DNA from: Fibrobacterota bacterium
GTDB taxonomy: Bacteria > Fibrobacterota > Fibrobacteria > UBA11236
DNA: 64,000 nt
Assembly: GCA_019509785.1 (NCBI GenBank)
Contig: JAEKLQ010000028.1
Location: 1-64,000 of the forward strand
Reading direction: 5' to 3'
Positions 43,289 through 52,629 of this stretch are shown piece by piece. The notes below the pieces were generated by a model that saw nothing but the letters and a program-made list of their open reading frames with translations, was not told the DNA's origin and ran no database searches. Made by a program: the position numbers and the translations under genes. The first letter of the stretch is position 1; each line of letters opens with the position of its first letter.

Positions 43289-44083
43289 TCAACCCGGCTT
43301 CCGGAAGGCCGCGTACCAAGGCGCCCACGTCGCGGCCACCCCGCGCTCGCGGGGGTAACGTTCCTGATACCTTCTGAGAAGCAACTCCAGCCGCGAACGG
43401 GTCATCGGGGAACCCTCGCGGGGCCGTCTGGCCGCGCCCAGCGCCCGGATGCCTTCCAGGAAAGCGCGGGGGGAAGGGTATACCGTTTCCCGGCGTTCGC
43501 TTTCCAACATCGCTAATTCCAGCCCCGCTTCCGCCGCCAGGCCCCCCAGATCGGAGGCGGGATGGCCCGGGAAATCCGCGTAGCCGAAGGGCGCCTCGCC
43601 CAAGATGGAATTGAGCTCCGGGAAGTTGGACCGATCGAATCCGGAAGCGAGATAGCACCCGCCCGGGGCCAATAACCCCGAGACACAGCGGAGGTGGCGG
43701 ACCAAATCGGGGAACCATTGCACCAAGGCATTGCTGGCCGCCAAGCGATAGGGCCCGTACCCGGCGATGGGACCGGGGGCAGGGACGGCGCCCGATGCGT
43801 CGCAGATCGCGAAGCGAAGGCCCGCGCGCTTTCCCAATGATCGCTCGGCTTGACCCAGCATTCGCGGTGCCGCATCGGTGGCGAGCAGATCGGCGTCCGG
43901 GAACCGGCGCGAAAGCAGGGCGGTAAGATGGCCCGTGCCGCATCCGAATTCGATGAGCGGTCCGGCGGCCGGCAGGTCGTTGGGCAATCCGGAGAGCAAG
44001 CGTTCGGCCATGCCGGCTTGGAAATCGGCGTGGGCCGCGTAGCTCCCGGCGGCGCGGTCGAATCGACGCGTATGGAAATTCAT
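43289..44083 (-). CDS. bioC: Malonyl-ACP O-methyltransferase BioC
   Basis: SAM-dependent methyltransferase of 264 residues. SAM motif I is PLIEFGCGTGHLTALL and motif II is LLATDAAPRML; the start FDRAAGSYAAHADFQ matches the BioC N-terminus. It methylates malonyl-ACP to let the fatty-acid synthase build pimeloyl-ACP. Last gene of the bio cluster; its ATG overlaps the esterase stop (ATGA). Its 3' end faces uxs with a 22-base gap. Confidence 0.85.
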   Translation of the reverse strand: MNFHTRRFDRAAGSYAAHADFQAGMAERLLSGLPNDLPAAGPLIEFGCGTGHLTALLSRRFPDADLLATDAAPRMLGQAERSLGKRAGLRFAICDASGAVPAPGPIAGYGPYRLAASNALVQWFPDLVRHLRCVSGLLAPGGCYLASGFDRSNFPELNSILGEAPFGYADFPGHPASDLGGLAAEAGLELAMLESERRETVYPSPRAFLEGIRALGAARRPREGSPMTRSRLELLLRRYQERYPRERGVAATWAPWYAAFRKPG

Positions 44084-44751
44084 GCGGCCTTTTCCGGAGC
44101 CGGCAGCAAGGGCGCGACGAGGCCGGGAAAGTCGAGGAACGGGAGATGGCCGCCCGGGTAGGAACGCCAGCGGGGATCCGCGCCCGGCGCGGCGGGGGAG
44201 AGCGGGTCTTCCGGGCTGGCCAGGAAAACCAGTCCGGGGACGGAAGGAAGCCGGGCCTTTTCCAAATGCGCCTCGGCCAAGGTCCGAAGGCCAAGCACGA
44301 GGGAATCATCCGAGTAGGATCGAACCCGGGCATCCCAGGCTTCGGCCCATTCCCCCGGCACTTGGGACTGGCCCCAGGCCGCCGAACGGAACTCGGCGAG
44401 GACCTTATCCCGCTCGCTCGGCAGGCGGCGGGCCATGCGCAAGACGGCCGCTTGGGGCCAACGTCCGCCGGCGCGGCAGAAATCGAAGATGGGCGAGAGC
44501 GAGAGGATGCGGCACGACGGGCGCCATCCCTCCATAAGGGCCTGATGCATGAGCAAGCTACCTAGAGACCAGGCGGCCAGGCATCCGCCCGGAGGCAGGC
44601 GGGCGGCTTCGGCTCGGAGATCCGCGGCGCCGTCGAGGAGGGCATGGGCATCCAGGAAGCGATGTGTACGGCCCGGGTATAGAGCATCCAAGGCGCCGTG
44701 CCAGCATGCGAGGTCGGAAGCCCACCCGCCGATCCAAAGGACTTCAGCCAT
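44080..44751 (-). CDS. Pimeloyl-ACP methyl ester esterase, BioG/BioH-like
   Basis: Small alpha/beta-hydrolase-like protein of 223 residues. LWIGGWASDLACW at the N-terminus resembles the BioG/DUF452 opening, the nucleophile elbow reads AWSLGS, and acid and base are probably Asp in SPEDPLSP and His in PGGHLPF. Location between bioF and bioC supports the role of cutting the methyl ester from pimeloyl-ACP methyl ester. The BioG versus BioH type cannot be settled by eye. ATG 44751 overlaps the bioF stop by 8 bases; the longer frame to 44910 lies inside bioF. Confidence 0.72.
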   Translation of the reverse strand: MAEVLWIGGWASDLACWHGALDALYPGRTHRFLDAHALLDGAADLRAEAARLPPGGCLAAWSLGSLLMHQALMEGWRPSCRILSLSPIFDFCRAGGRWPQAAVLRMARRLPSERDKVLAEFRSAAWGQSQVPGEWAEAWDARVRSYSDDSLVLGLRTLAEAHLEKARLPSVPGLVFLASPEDPLSPAAPGADPRWRSYPGGHLPFLDFPGLVAPLLPAPEKAA

Positions 44752-45934
44752 CGCCCGCCTCGTTGGCGCTTTCGTCCAGGGCCCCCGAAATCTCGTCGGC
44801 CAAGGCGTCGATCTCCTTCTCTTCGATTTCGCAGGTGAGATTGATGCGCAGACGGGCCGTGCCTTCGGGAACCGTGGGCGGCCGTACGGCCGGGGCATGG
44901 TAACCGGCATGGTACAGGGTCTCGGAAAGGCGCAAGGCGGCCCGATCGCTCCCGGCGATCACCGGGACGATATGGCTTTCGCTGCTCCCGATATCGAAGC
45001 CGCGGCTACGGAACAGGCCGCGCGTATAGGCGGCTATCGCGGCCAAGCGCTCGCGGCGCCAAGGCTCTTCTTCCGCCACCCTTATCGCTTCCAGTGCGGC
45101 GCCCGCTACCGCCGGGGGCAGGGCGGTGCTGAAGATGAAGCTGCGGGCCGCGTTGGCCAGCCAATCGATGGCTTCGGCGGGCCCGGCGATGTAGGCCCCG
45201 AAACCGCCGTAGGCTTTTCCGAAAGTACCCATGATCAGGATGCGACCGGTCTTCCGCGCCTGCGCCAACGCGGGCGCGACGGCTTCCGGCAGGCAGCCGG
45301 TGGAATGGGCTTCGTCGAGGAAAAGCCAGAACCCGTAACGCGCCTGTAACCGTAGTAGTCCCTCCACGTCCGCCTTGTCCCCGTCCATGCTGAACAGGGT
45401 TTCGCTACAGACCAGGCCCGGTCCCTCCCTTTTGCCCGCGGCCAGCAGGCTTTCCAAATGCCCCAGGTCCCGATGGCGGTAGCGATGGAAGCCGCGGGGC
45501 AAGGCGCGCATGGCCTCGGACATGCTGGCATGGTTCAGCTTATCGCTGAATATCGGTCCCAGAACCTGGGACAAGGCCGGCAGAGCTCCCGCATTGGCCA
45601 TGAATCCGGTATTGAACAACAAGGCCTTGCCCAAGGGCCGCAGGGCCGCCACCGCCGTTTCCAATTCGCGATGGATGGGCAGGCCGCCGCCCAAAAGGCG
45701 CGATCCTCCCGCGCCTGTCCCCAAGGAAAGCGCCGCCTCCGCCGCCGCCCGACGCAAGCGGGGATGCGCCGAGAGGCCCAGATAATCATTGGAACTGAGA
45801 TTGAGGCAGCGCCGGCCATCCCGCTCGAGGTACTTGCCGGGCAGGCCAGGCCAACCCGAGACCGTACGCATGCGATCGCGCGCGCGCAGATCGTCCAGGC
45901 GGGCTTGGAAAGGATTCTGATCTTCGGAATTCAC
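44744..45934 (-). CDS. bioF: 8-amino-7-oxononanoate synthase
   Basis: PLP-dependent alpha-oxoamine synthase of 396 residues: pimeloyl-ACP/CoA plus L-alanine to 8-amino-7-oxononanoate. Motifs are CLNLSSNDYLGLSAHPRL, GAGGSRLLGGGLPIHRELE, SDKLNHASM, FLDEAHSTGCLP and the PLP Lys in GTFGKAYGGFGAY (about 240). GTG start with GAGG 6 bases upstream; bioD lies 108 bases upstream beyond a terminator-like structure. Confidence 0.94.
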   Translation of the reverse strand: MNSEDQNPFQARLDDLRARDRMRTVSGWPGLPGKYLERDGRRCLNLSSNDYLGLSAHPRLRRAAAEAALSLGTGAGGSRLLGGGLPIHRELETAVAALRPLGKALLFNTGFMANAGALPALSQVLGPIFSDKLNHASMSEAMRALPRGFHRYRHRDLGHLESLLAAGKREGPGLVCSETLFSMDGDKADVEGLLRLQARYGFWLFLDEAHSTGCLPEAVAPALAQARKTGRILIMGTFGKAYGGFGAYIAGPAEAIDWLANAARSFIFSTALPPAVAGAALEAIRVAEEEPWRRERLAAIAAYTRGLFRSRGFDIGSSESHIVPVIAGSDRAALRLSETLYHAGYHAPAVRPPTVPEGTARLRINLTCEIEEKEIDALADEISGALDESANEAGDG

Positions 45935-45988
45935 GTGTCCTCGCCGGAAGGTCTTGGGCCTATCCGCGGACGCGGAGGGGCAAGCGGG

Positions 45989-46034
45989 AAAAAATAAAAA
46001 TATCCCGGGACCGTTTTTCGGCTCCGACCGGGTT
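45989..46034 (-). terminator. Terminator-like element between bioD and bioF
   Basis: The minus strand has CCCGG and CCGGG arms 19 bases apart, followed by ATATTTTTATTTTTT. It lies 9 bases after the bioD stop. It would separate bioD from bioF-bioG/H-bioC unless read through. Confidence 0.5.
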
Positions 46035-46042
46035 GCGAACGC

Positions 46043-46768
46043 TCAGCCCGATGCGCCGGCGAACCAATTCTCCAGCGAAGCGGCCAGCGGAGCGCAGAAG
46101 CTGGCCCCGTCCTCGGGCCCCAACGGCCTGCCTTGGGAGAGGGCCGTAGAAAAAGGAAGGGTTCCGAAAAAAGGCAGCCGGAGGAGTTCGCCCAAGGTGC
46201 GTCGGTTGTCCTCCTCCAGCGGATCTTCTTCCGGTGCGCGGCGGCAGAAGGAGAATCCCGCCAAGCCCACACCCGCTTGCCGCAACCAGGCGACCGTGGC
46301 CGAAGTATGATGCAAGGTGCCGAGGCCGGGGGCGCAGGCGACGAGGGCGGGCGCCCCCAGGTCCCGGGCCAGGCCGGCCAAGCTGGATCCCCGGCGATCC
46401 AGGGGCACGGCGGCGCCGCCCGCGCCTTCCAGGATCAGGAGATCGCGGCCGGCGGCATGGGATTCCGCTTCGCCGCGCAATAGGTCCGGATCGATCGTGA
46501 TGCCTTCGCGCTCGGCCGCCAGGTGGGGAGAGGCCGCCAGGGGTAACACGCAGGTGACGTAAGCCGGCATGCCTCCCGACAACGTCCCGATCCAATCCGC
46601 GTCGCCCCCTTCCCGCGGGGGACTGCCGAAGGGATAACTTCCGCATTGGACCGGTTTCAGGTAGGCCGCATTCAGTCCCCGCTGCTTGGCCCATAAGAGG
46701 ACGGCCAGGGAGAGGGCGGTTTTGCCGACATCGGTGCCGGTGCCGGTGATGAAGAGGATGCGGCCCAT
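46043..46768 (-). CDS. bioD: Dethiobiotin synthetase
   Basis: ATP-dependent dethiobiotin synthase of 241 residues (diaminopelargonate plus CO2 to dethiobiotin). P-loop FITGTGTDVGKTALS at the N-terminus, AYLKPVQCGS, LLILEGAGGAAVPLD and GLGTLHHTSATVAWLR are family signatures. It is the first bio gene on this strand. bioA and bioB are not in the window, so the pathway is split across the genome. Confidence 0.93.
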   Translation of the reverse strand: MGRILFITGTGTDVGKTALSLAVLLWAKQRGLNAAYLKPVQCGSYPFGSPPREGGDADWIGTLSGGMPAYVTCVLPLAASPHLAAEREGITIDPDLLRGEAESHAAGRDLLILEGAGGAAVPLDRRGSSLAGLARDLGAPALVACAPGLGTLHHTSATVAWLRQAGVGLAGFSFCRRAPEEDPLEEDNRRTLGELLRLPFFGTLPFSTALSQGRPLGPEDGASFCAPLAASLENWFAGASG

Positions 46769-46801
46769 AGGCGGAAATCTAAAAACCGGCCCGGGGTTCG
46801 A

Positions 46802-46830
46802 TTGACAAACCCGCGGGGCCCGACTAGCTT
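46802..46830 (+). promoter_or_regulatory. Sigma-70-type promoter candidate for tRNA-Val
   Basis: Consensus TTGACA, 17-base spacer, TAGCTT as a moderate -10, about 80 bases before the tRNA. Confidence 0.5.
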
Positions 46831-46911
46831 TCCCAATCCTTATCCGCCCGGGTCTTCACGATTCGACGGGTATGGCCTCGGCTTTGTCACCCGGGGTTCT
46901 GCGACGTACCA

Positions 46912-46985
46912 GGACGATTAGCTCAGCTGGTTAGAGTATTACCTTGACATGGTAGGGGTCACTGGTTCGAGTCCAGTATCGTCCA
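46912..46985 (+). tRNA. tRNA-Val (anticodon GAC)
   Basis: Acceptor GGACGAT/ATCGTCC, D arm AGCTCAGCTGGTTAGAGT, anticodon arm TTACC-TTGACAT-GGTAG giving GAC, and T arm CTGGTTCGAGTCCAG. Discriminator A; CCA not encoded. Confidence 0.95.
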
Positions 46986-47007
46986 GGTTCGCTCTCCTCT
47001 TCTTCCC

Positions 47008-50000
47008 TCATCTCCACACCAGCTTTTTCCTCTGGACCCCTTCGGGCCCGGACAAGCGGTACAGGTAAATCCCCGGCGGCACCGCGCGTCCGTGTCCATC
47101 GCGGCCGTCCCACTTCAACAGGTAACGCCCCGGATTGAAAGTGCCGGTAGCCAAGGTGCGCACTTCGGCCCCGCGCATGTCCCACAGCGTCAATGTTATC
47201 GGCCCACGCCGCGTGAGACCGAAGGGGACCCAGGTTTGGCCCACGGCGGGATTGGGGTAATTCTGCCCCAGCTCGAAGCGATCCGGCAGCCCCCGTAGCA
47301 GGGCCACCGGTCCGGACGAGGAGGCGCGTTGGGTCATGGGCATCATGTCCACGCCGCCGGCCAGGCCGTAGACCAGGACCAGGTAATCGCCGAACAGGAC
47401 GTTATCGAGCTTTACTTCAGCGGAAAAGCTGCCGTCTTTGGCGCGGACGAGGGGCGCATACTGGAACGGATCGGCGGCGGCTTTGGGATCGAAATCGGGC
47501 TTTAGCACGGTGTACCAAGCGGTATCGACGGGGATAGGTCCCTCGGGAACGGCTACGATGGAGAGGGTCCGCGTATCGGGATCGAGACGGGTGCGGACTT
47601 CCTTCCAATCCGCTTCCGGGCTTTGGTTCTGTTGCGATCCGCCGACATAGACTTCGGAAAGGCGCGCCAGATCGACGGTCTCATTGGGAGTATCGTCGAG
47701 ATCGGCATTGGCCTGGGGATTGGCCAGCACCCGTCCCGAGATGGCATTCGCATCCGACCAGACTTTTCCCGCCGCCCAGGCTTGCGCGAGGTTGCCGCCC
47801 TTGGCGATCTGCTTGAAGAAGGCGTAGCTGAAGCTTTGCCCTAACTGGAAATAGGCTTGGCGATCCGCCGCCGCCGAAGTGATCACGATCCGGTTCTGGG
47901 TCGCGGAACGCAGCTTGGGGATGAAGGTACCCGCGTAGCAGAAATCCAATACCAGCACGATGGGCGTGCGCAGGCTGTCGCCCTTGCCCGAGTCGTAGGT
48001 ATCCAGCCAGGCATCCAGGGAATCGGGGGTCACGAACTCCGTGGGGCTCAGGAAGAATTTCCCGTTCTGCACCTCGGCATGGCCGCCATGGCCGATCAAG
48101 GTGATCAGCAAGGGTACGCCGTTGCGCACCCGATCCCGGTAGCCCAGGATGCGATCGCGCAGCAAGGCCGGCGTCATGCGCGTTTCGTCCACGATATTGC
48201 TGTTGGCGTGGTAATCCAACCCGATGCTTTGCCATCCCACCGGATTGAAATAGGTGATGAGCGAATCGGTGAAGCCGCGCTGGCGCAGTTTGGCATAAGC
48301 CCAATTACAGGCCGGCGCGATGTTCTGGTAGAAATACAGGTTGTCGTTGAAATCCGTGCCCGCCGCGATCAGGGCCAGCCCCACGCCCGCTTGCACGGGG
48401 ACCCAGGAGGTGTCCGACCAGGAGGTATCGCCTTCGTCGTCCACGGCCATGGCGTAGAAGCCGTGCAGACCTAGGGCCAGGGCGGAGGAATCGAGCGTGG
48501 TGTCCTTCGCGCCCGAAATCCTTCCCTGCAAGGTGGAATACAGGGCGAAGGTATGCAGGCTATCATGGATCGGATCGGCGCCTTCGTCCAGATCGTAGGC
48601 GGTGCAATGGAACCGGGGGCGATCCGCGCCCCGGAGGATAAGGCCGCGCGGGGAGATGGAATCGATGCGGACCAGGGGTTTACGGCTGCGCACCGACACG
48701 GTGGCATGTGCGGCCGCGGACGTATCCCCTTCGTTGTCCACCACGCGCAGGGTGATATCGTGCGCGCCGATGCCGAGGGCGCTGGGTTTCAGGGTGAAGC
48801 CCGAGGCGCTGGCGCCGATGGGCCCGGCCAGGTTAGAGGACCAGAGGTAGGCGGTGATGCGATCGCCTTCGCCGGCGTTGTCCGAATCGTTGGCCGTGGC
48901 CAGGAGGGATATGGACGAAGCCGTGTCCCACGGCAGGTCGGCGGGGGTAACCTTGTCGATACGGCACCAGGGCGGGGCCGCCGCGGTCCCGGAAAGGTCG
49001 ATCTCCAATGGGAGCGGGGCGCCGCCGTAATAGAGCTTGAGCACGCCGGTAAAGTCGCCGCCCGCGGGCTTGCCCGGCGCGAAGCGCACCGTCAAGGTCG
49101 TATCCGCGTTGGCGGGCAGGGAAGAGGGCAGGGCGGGGAGGAGGAAGGCGTCGTTCACGACCCGGGCCGAATCCACCGGCACGCGCAACCCGCTCCCGTT
49201 GGTGATCTTGAGGGTGGCTTCCTGGGCCGCTCCCAGATGGATCTTGCCGAAGGCGATGGCCGGAACGGCGGGGGTGAGAAGATAAGCGGGGATCGCGACG
49301 GCTTCCGGCGAGAATCCGCTATGGTTCCCCACGCGGTCGGACGCGACGATGAGGAAGGCGTAAGGCGTTCCGTTCTTGAGCCCGGACACCACCTTGCCGG
49401 TCGCATGGATGTCGGTGATGGAATCGATGCGGGCGACCGGGCCGGAAGCATTCCGCTGGTAGATCAGATAGCAGAGGAAATCGCTTTCCGTGGCGGCGGG
49501 CCAATTCAAGGTGACCGAGCGATCGCCCGGCGAAGCCGTGAAAGGCGCGGGGATGGCGGGCGGCGTGCCGTCCGGGGTCGCGGTGAGTTCATTCGAATAG
49601 GAAGAAGGGTTTCCGCCCGCGTCCTCGGCCGAGAGGCGGAAATGGTAGGTTGTTCCGTCAGTCAACTCCTTGACGATCAGAACGGTATCGCCAGCGTGGA
49701 TCACCGAATCCATGCGCGCTTCCGGCGCGGCCGACGTCCCGTAATGCACCAGGTAACGCTGGAATTGCGTTTGCGGCAGCTTATGCCAACGCAGGGTGAC
49801 CGCGCCGGGCCCGGGACCGGATTCCGCGCCCAAGAGTTCCGGAGCCGGCAGTCCCAGGCTGAAACTCTGTTCCGAAGGGAAGGGCGATCCGGCCAATTGC
49901 TGATCGAACCCCTGGGCGCTCCAGTAGTAGGTTCCCGGAGCCAACCCATTGAGGGTGGCCGTGCGGATCTGCCCGGCATTCCCCGGGCTCGGGGTTAAGC

Positions 50001-52593
50001 GGAAACCCGTAAGGGCGGAGAGCGGCGACAACACGTCGGCGCCGCCGGGCGATGTGCCTACCCGTAGGTTGTATTGCATGCCGTCGGGAGTCGTCTCCGC
50101 ATCGTTGGACGCGCCCCAGGAGAGATGGACCGAATTCCGGCCCAGGGCGGATGAGAGACCGCCCGGCGCCGAAGGCGCGGCATTGGGGACGATGAGCGAA
50201 TTCCGGAAGACCTTCAGGCGATAACCGCTTACGGCGAAATCCTGATCGCCGTCCCCATCGAAGTCGGCGACCGCCACGCCCCCCAGGATGAATGCGTTAT
50301 CGGGCCAAAGGGTGGTCCATTTGGTCCCATCGTTGCGGAAGAGCAAGGTGAGGCTGTAAGTGACGTTTTGGTAGATGTAGGTGCCGGAACCGATGAGATC
50401 CAAATCGCCGTCATTATCGAAATCGACCCAGGCCAGGTCGCCCCCTATTTGCATGTCGGGGCGTGCGGATTCTTGGAAGCGCCCGCTTACGAACCTGTAA
50501 ATGAGGGTGGTGGGGTCGCCCCTCATACCGGTAACCAGGTGGGAAAGGGGGTTTGTTCCGCTGACGGCGAAATCGAGGTCGCCATCGCCGTCGAAATCCC
50601 CCCATGCGACTTTCGCATCGGTAAGGCCCAGGAATTGATCGGCGGTCCGCTGGAAGGTACCCCCCACGTTACGGTAAATCGCAGTGATCGGGGAGCCGGA
50701 TCCCCAGCTCAAGGTATCTCCGGCGATAAGGAGGTCCGGTTTCCCGTCGCGATCGAAATCCCCCCATGCCATATCCCCGTTGGTAAGCCCCGGGAGGTCG
50801 CCTTTAGGCGCAGGGACGAAGGCCCCCTTGCCAAGGTTGCGGAATATAGAGGACCAGGAATGTTGGTTGGTTGCGGCGTCGGAGGCGTCGATCCCCCAGG
50901 CCGCAAGGTCGGGCTTCCCGTCCCCGTCGAAATCCGCCACCCGGACATGCTGGATGTTCGCGACCAGGGAGGAATCCATATTCAGGGTCGCTTCCGCGAA
51001 TCCCGATGACGTTCCCCGGAACCACCGCAACCCGCCGGTGTAAAAGGTCTTTCCCGCCAGAAGCACGTCCAACCAGCCGTCCCCGTCCAAGTCGCACAAT
51101 TCGGGATCACCCTTGATCCCGTCCAAGGCCGAAGCCTGGGGTACCATGGTCTTGCCGTCGTTGTGGTACAGTTTGCAAGAGGCTCCATTCGCGGCATCGC
51201 CCGTCGGGCAGACCAGGAGGTCCAAGCGCCCGTCATGATCGAAGTCGCCCCAAAGCGGCCTGCCGGGCGGGAGCGAATCGATGGCGGGGGCCTCATGGAA
51301 ATCGCCGCGGATGTTCCGGTAAAACACGGTGGAGAGCGAGCGCCGTCCCTGCGCGTCGTTGGTCGTGCCGGAAAGCATCAAATCCACGTTGCCGTCGCCG
51401 TCGAAATCGGCCAAGGATCCGGTCGCCAACGAGAAGGGTTGCAAAGGAACGCCCAGATCATCGAAAAAGCCGTCGTCGTTCACCAGCACCTTGGTGAAGT
51501 ACTGGCCGGGATAATCGGTATTCGCGCCGCTTACCACCAGGTCCGGATACCCGTCCCCGTTGATGTCACCGAACGAGACCACTCCCAAGTCCGCGTCCGC
51601 TTTCAACGAGCCGGAGAGCGCCGCCGTATCCAACAGGAAACCCGATCCGGTGTTATTGTACAGCCTCGTGGTAGCGATTCTGCCGCCGCTAAGCACGAGG
51701 TCGGGGAGTCCGTCGCCGTCGTAATCCCCCCAATCGGCGGAGACCACCGAGATCCCGGCGGCAAGCGATGCGTATCGGGAGAAGCCGGATCCCGTATACC
51801 TATAAACGGTGGCGACGCTAACGGCGTTCGTATCATTTCCCGCCAGGAAGAGATCCGTCTTACCGTCTTGATCGAAGTCCCCGAAGGCGACCACGGCATT
51901 ATAGACGGGCTGCAATCCGGGCATCGCCGTGAAGGACAGGCCGGGACCGATCTTGTAGACGGCCGTTACGGCATGATCGGGCGTGTAATCGCCGCGCGCG
52001 GGGCGGATTTGGGCGGATACGAAGAATTCAGGGATTCCATCTTGGTCCAGATCGCGGAACCGGAATACGGGCGAAGCGGAATACAACAAAGGAGGAACCA
52101 GGTTCGGCGGGGTGGCCTTCACTTCGAAACGATTCGTGCCAGGGTTGTAACCGTAGATGCGGACGCAGCCGCTATCATATCCGCCATCCGGATCGGTGAC
52201 ATGATGATGGACCCAGACCGCCAATTCGAAGTATCCGTCGTGGTCGAGATCGGCCCAGGCGGCGGAGGAAGCCAGCGAATCCCCTAAGGCATGGAAGTCC
52301 TCGAACTTGGAATATTTGCCGCCGCCGTTATTCCGCCAGACCTCCACTGTGTGGATGAAGCCATAGACCGAGGTGGGGTTGGATTTACCGAAAACGAGGA
52401 CGTCCGGTTTGCCGTCATGATCGAAATCGCCAACGGAGATCCCGGCATCGTTGACGTCATCCGAGCCCGGTCCCGACCCCGTCCCCACGCCGGTAATGCC
52501 TACGCCGATATTCCGGAATTCCTGTGCCGCACCGGAACGGGGCAGGCACAGGGCCAGAAGCATAGCCACGAGGAAGGCGAAGAAAAATCGCAT
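47008..52593 (-). CDS. Giant surface protein: two FG-GAP propellers, FnIII domains, clan-CD peptidase, sorting domain
   Basis: Exported protein of 1861 residues with signal peptide (1-24). Residues about 45-790 hold fourteen Asp-rich FG-GAP/VCBS repeats (for example GDFDHDGKPDVLVFG, GDYDGDGLPDLVL, ADFDGDGDQDFAVSG), enough for two Ca2+-binding seven-bladed propellers. Three FnIII-like domains follow (about 800-1090), then an ASPM/DUF1573-like beta domain and two Ig-like domains. A peptidase domain at about 1430-1650 shows the clan-CD His-Cys pair as LITLIGHGGH (about 1501) and VLVLDFCYAG (about 1551), nearest to C13/gingipain-like enzymes. The last 80 residues (FELGQNYPNPAVGQ..WDGRDGHGRAVPPGIYLYRL) are a FlgD-like/Por-type C-terminal sorting domain. 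It is the last gene of the ECF-caspase operon, 36 bases after the lipoprotein gene. Confidence 0.85.
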   Translation of the reverse strand: MRFFFAFLVAMLLALCLPRSGAAQEFRNIGVGITGVGTGSGPGSDDVNDAGISVGDFDHDGKPDVLVFGKSNPTSVYGFIHTVEVWRNNGGGKYSKFEDFHALGDSLASSAAWADLDHDGYFELAVWVHHHVTDPDGGYDSGCVRIYGYNPGTNRFEVKATPPNLVPPLLYSASPVFRFRDLDQDGIPEFFVSAQIRPARGDYTPDHAVTAVYKIGPGLSFTAMPGLQPVYNAVVAFGDFDQDGKTDLFLAGNDTNAVSVATVYRYTGSGFSRYASLAAGISVVSADWGDYDGDGLPDLVLSGGRIATTRLYNNTGSGFLLDTAALSGSLKADADLGVVSFGDINGDGYPDLVVSGANTDYPGQYFTKVLVNDDGFFDDLGVPLQPFSLATGSLADFDGDGNVDLMLSGTTNDAQGRRSLSTVFYRNIRGDFHEAPAIDSLPPGRPLWGDFDHDGRLDLLVCPTGDAANGASCKLYHNDGKTMVPQASALDGIKGDPELCDLDGDGWLDVLLAGKTFYTGGLRWFRGTSSGFAEATLNMDSSLVANIQHVRVADFDGDGKPDLAAWGIDASDAATNQHSWSSIFRNLGKGAFVPAPKGDLPGLTNGDMAWGDFDRDGKPDLLIAGDTLSWGSGSPITAIYRNVGGTFQRTADQFLGLTDAKVAWGDFDGDGDLDFAVSGTNPLSHLVTGMRGDPTTLIYRFVSGRFQESARPDMQIGGDLAWVDFDNDGDLDLIGSGTYIYQNVTYSLTLLFRNDGTKWTTLWPDNAFILGGVAVADFDGDGDQDFAVSGYRLKVFRNSLIVPNAAPSAPGGLSSALGRNSVHLSWGASNDAETTPDGMQYNLRVGTSPGGADVLSPLSALTGFRLTPSPGNAGQIRTATLNGLAPGTYYWSAQGFDQQLAGSPFPSEQSFSLGLPAPELLGAESGPGPGAVTLRWHKLPQTQFQRYLVHYGTSAAPEARMDSVIHAGDTVLIVKELTDGTTYHFRLSAEDAGGNPSSYSNELTATPDGTPPAIPAPFTASPGDRSVTLNWPAATESDFLCYLIYQRNASGPVARIDSITDIHATGKVVSGLKNGTPYAFLIVASDRVGNHSGFSPEAVAIPAYLLTPAVPAIAFGKIHLGAAQEATLKITNGSGLRVPVDSARVVNDAFLLPALPSSLPANADTTLTVRFAPGKPAGGDFTGVLKLYYGGAPLPLEIDLSGTAAAPPWCRIDKVTPADLPWDTASSISLLATANDSDNAGEGDRITAYLWSSNLAGPIGASASGFTLKPSALGIGAHDITLRVVDNEGDTSAAAHATVSVRSRKPLVRIDSISPRGLILRGADRPRFHCTAYDLDEGADPIHDSLHTFALYSTLQGRISGAKDTTLDSSALALGLHGFYAMAVDDEGDTSWSDTSWVPVQAGVGLALIAAGTDFNDNLYFYQNIAPACNWAYAKLRQRGFTDSLITYFNPVGWQSIGLDYHANSNIVDETRMTPALLRDRILGYRDRVRNGVPLLITLIGHGGHAEVQNGKFFLSPTEFVTPDSLDAWLDTYDSGKGDSLRTPIVLVLDFCYAGTFIPKLRSATQNRIVITSAAADRQAYFQLGQSFSYAFFKQIAKGGNLAQAWAAGKVWSDANAISGRVLANPQANADLDDTPNETVDLARLSEVYVGGSQQNQSPEADWKEVRTRLDPDTRTLSIVAVPEGPIPVDTAWYTVLKPDFDPKAAADPFQYAPLVRAKDGSFSAEVKLDNVLFGDYLVLVYGLAGGVDMMPMTQRASSSGPVALLRGLPDRFELGQNYPNPAVGQTWVPFGLTRRGPITLTLWDMRGAEVRTLATGTFNPGRYLLKWDGRDGHGRAVPPGIYLYRLSGPEGVQRKKLVWR

Positions 52594-52629
52594 CGGGAAG
52601 CCTTTCAGTAGAGGCGGATACGGATCCGA

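Noticed and set aside
48553-49998. 481-residue plus-strand frame opposite the giant surface protein
   Set aside because: Antisense of repetitive Asp/Gly-rich coding DNA; no domain pattern.
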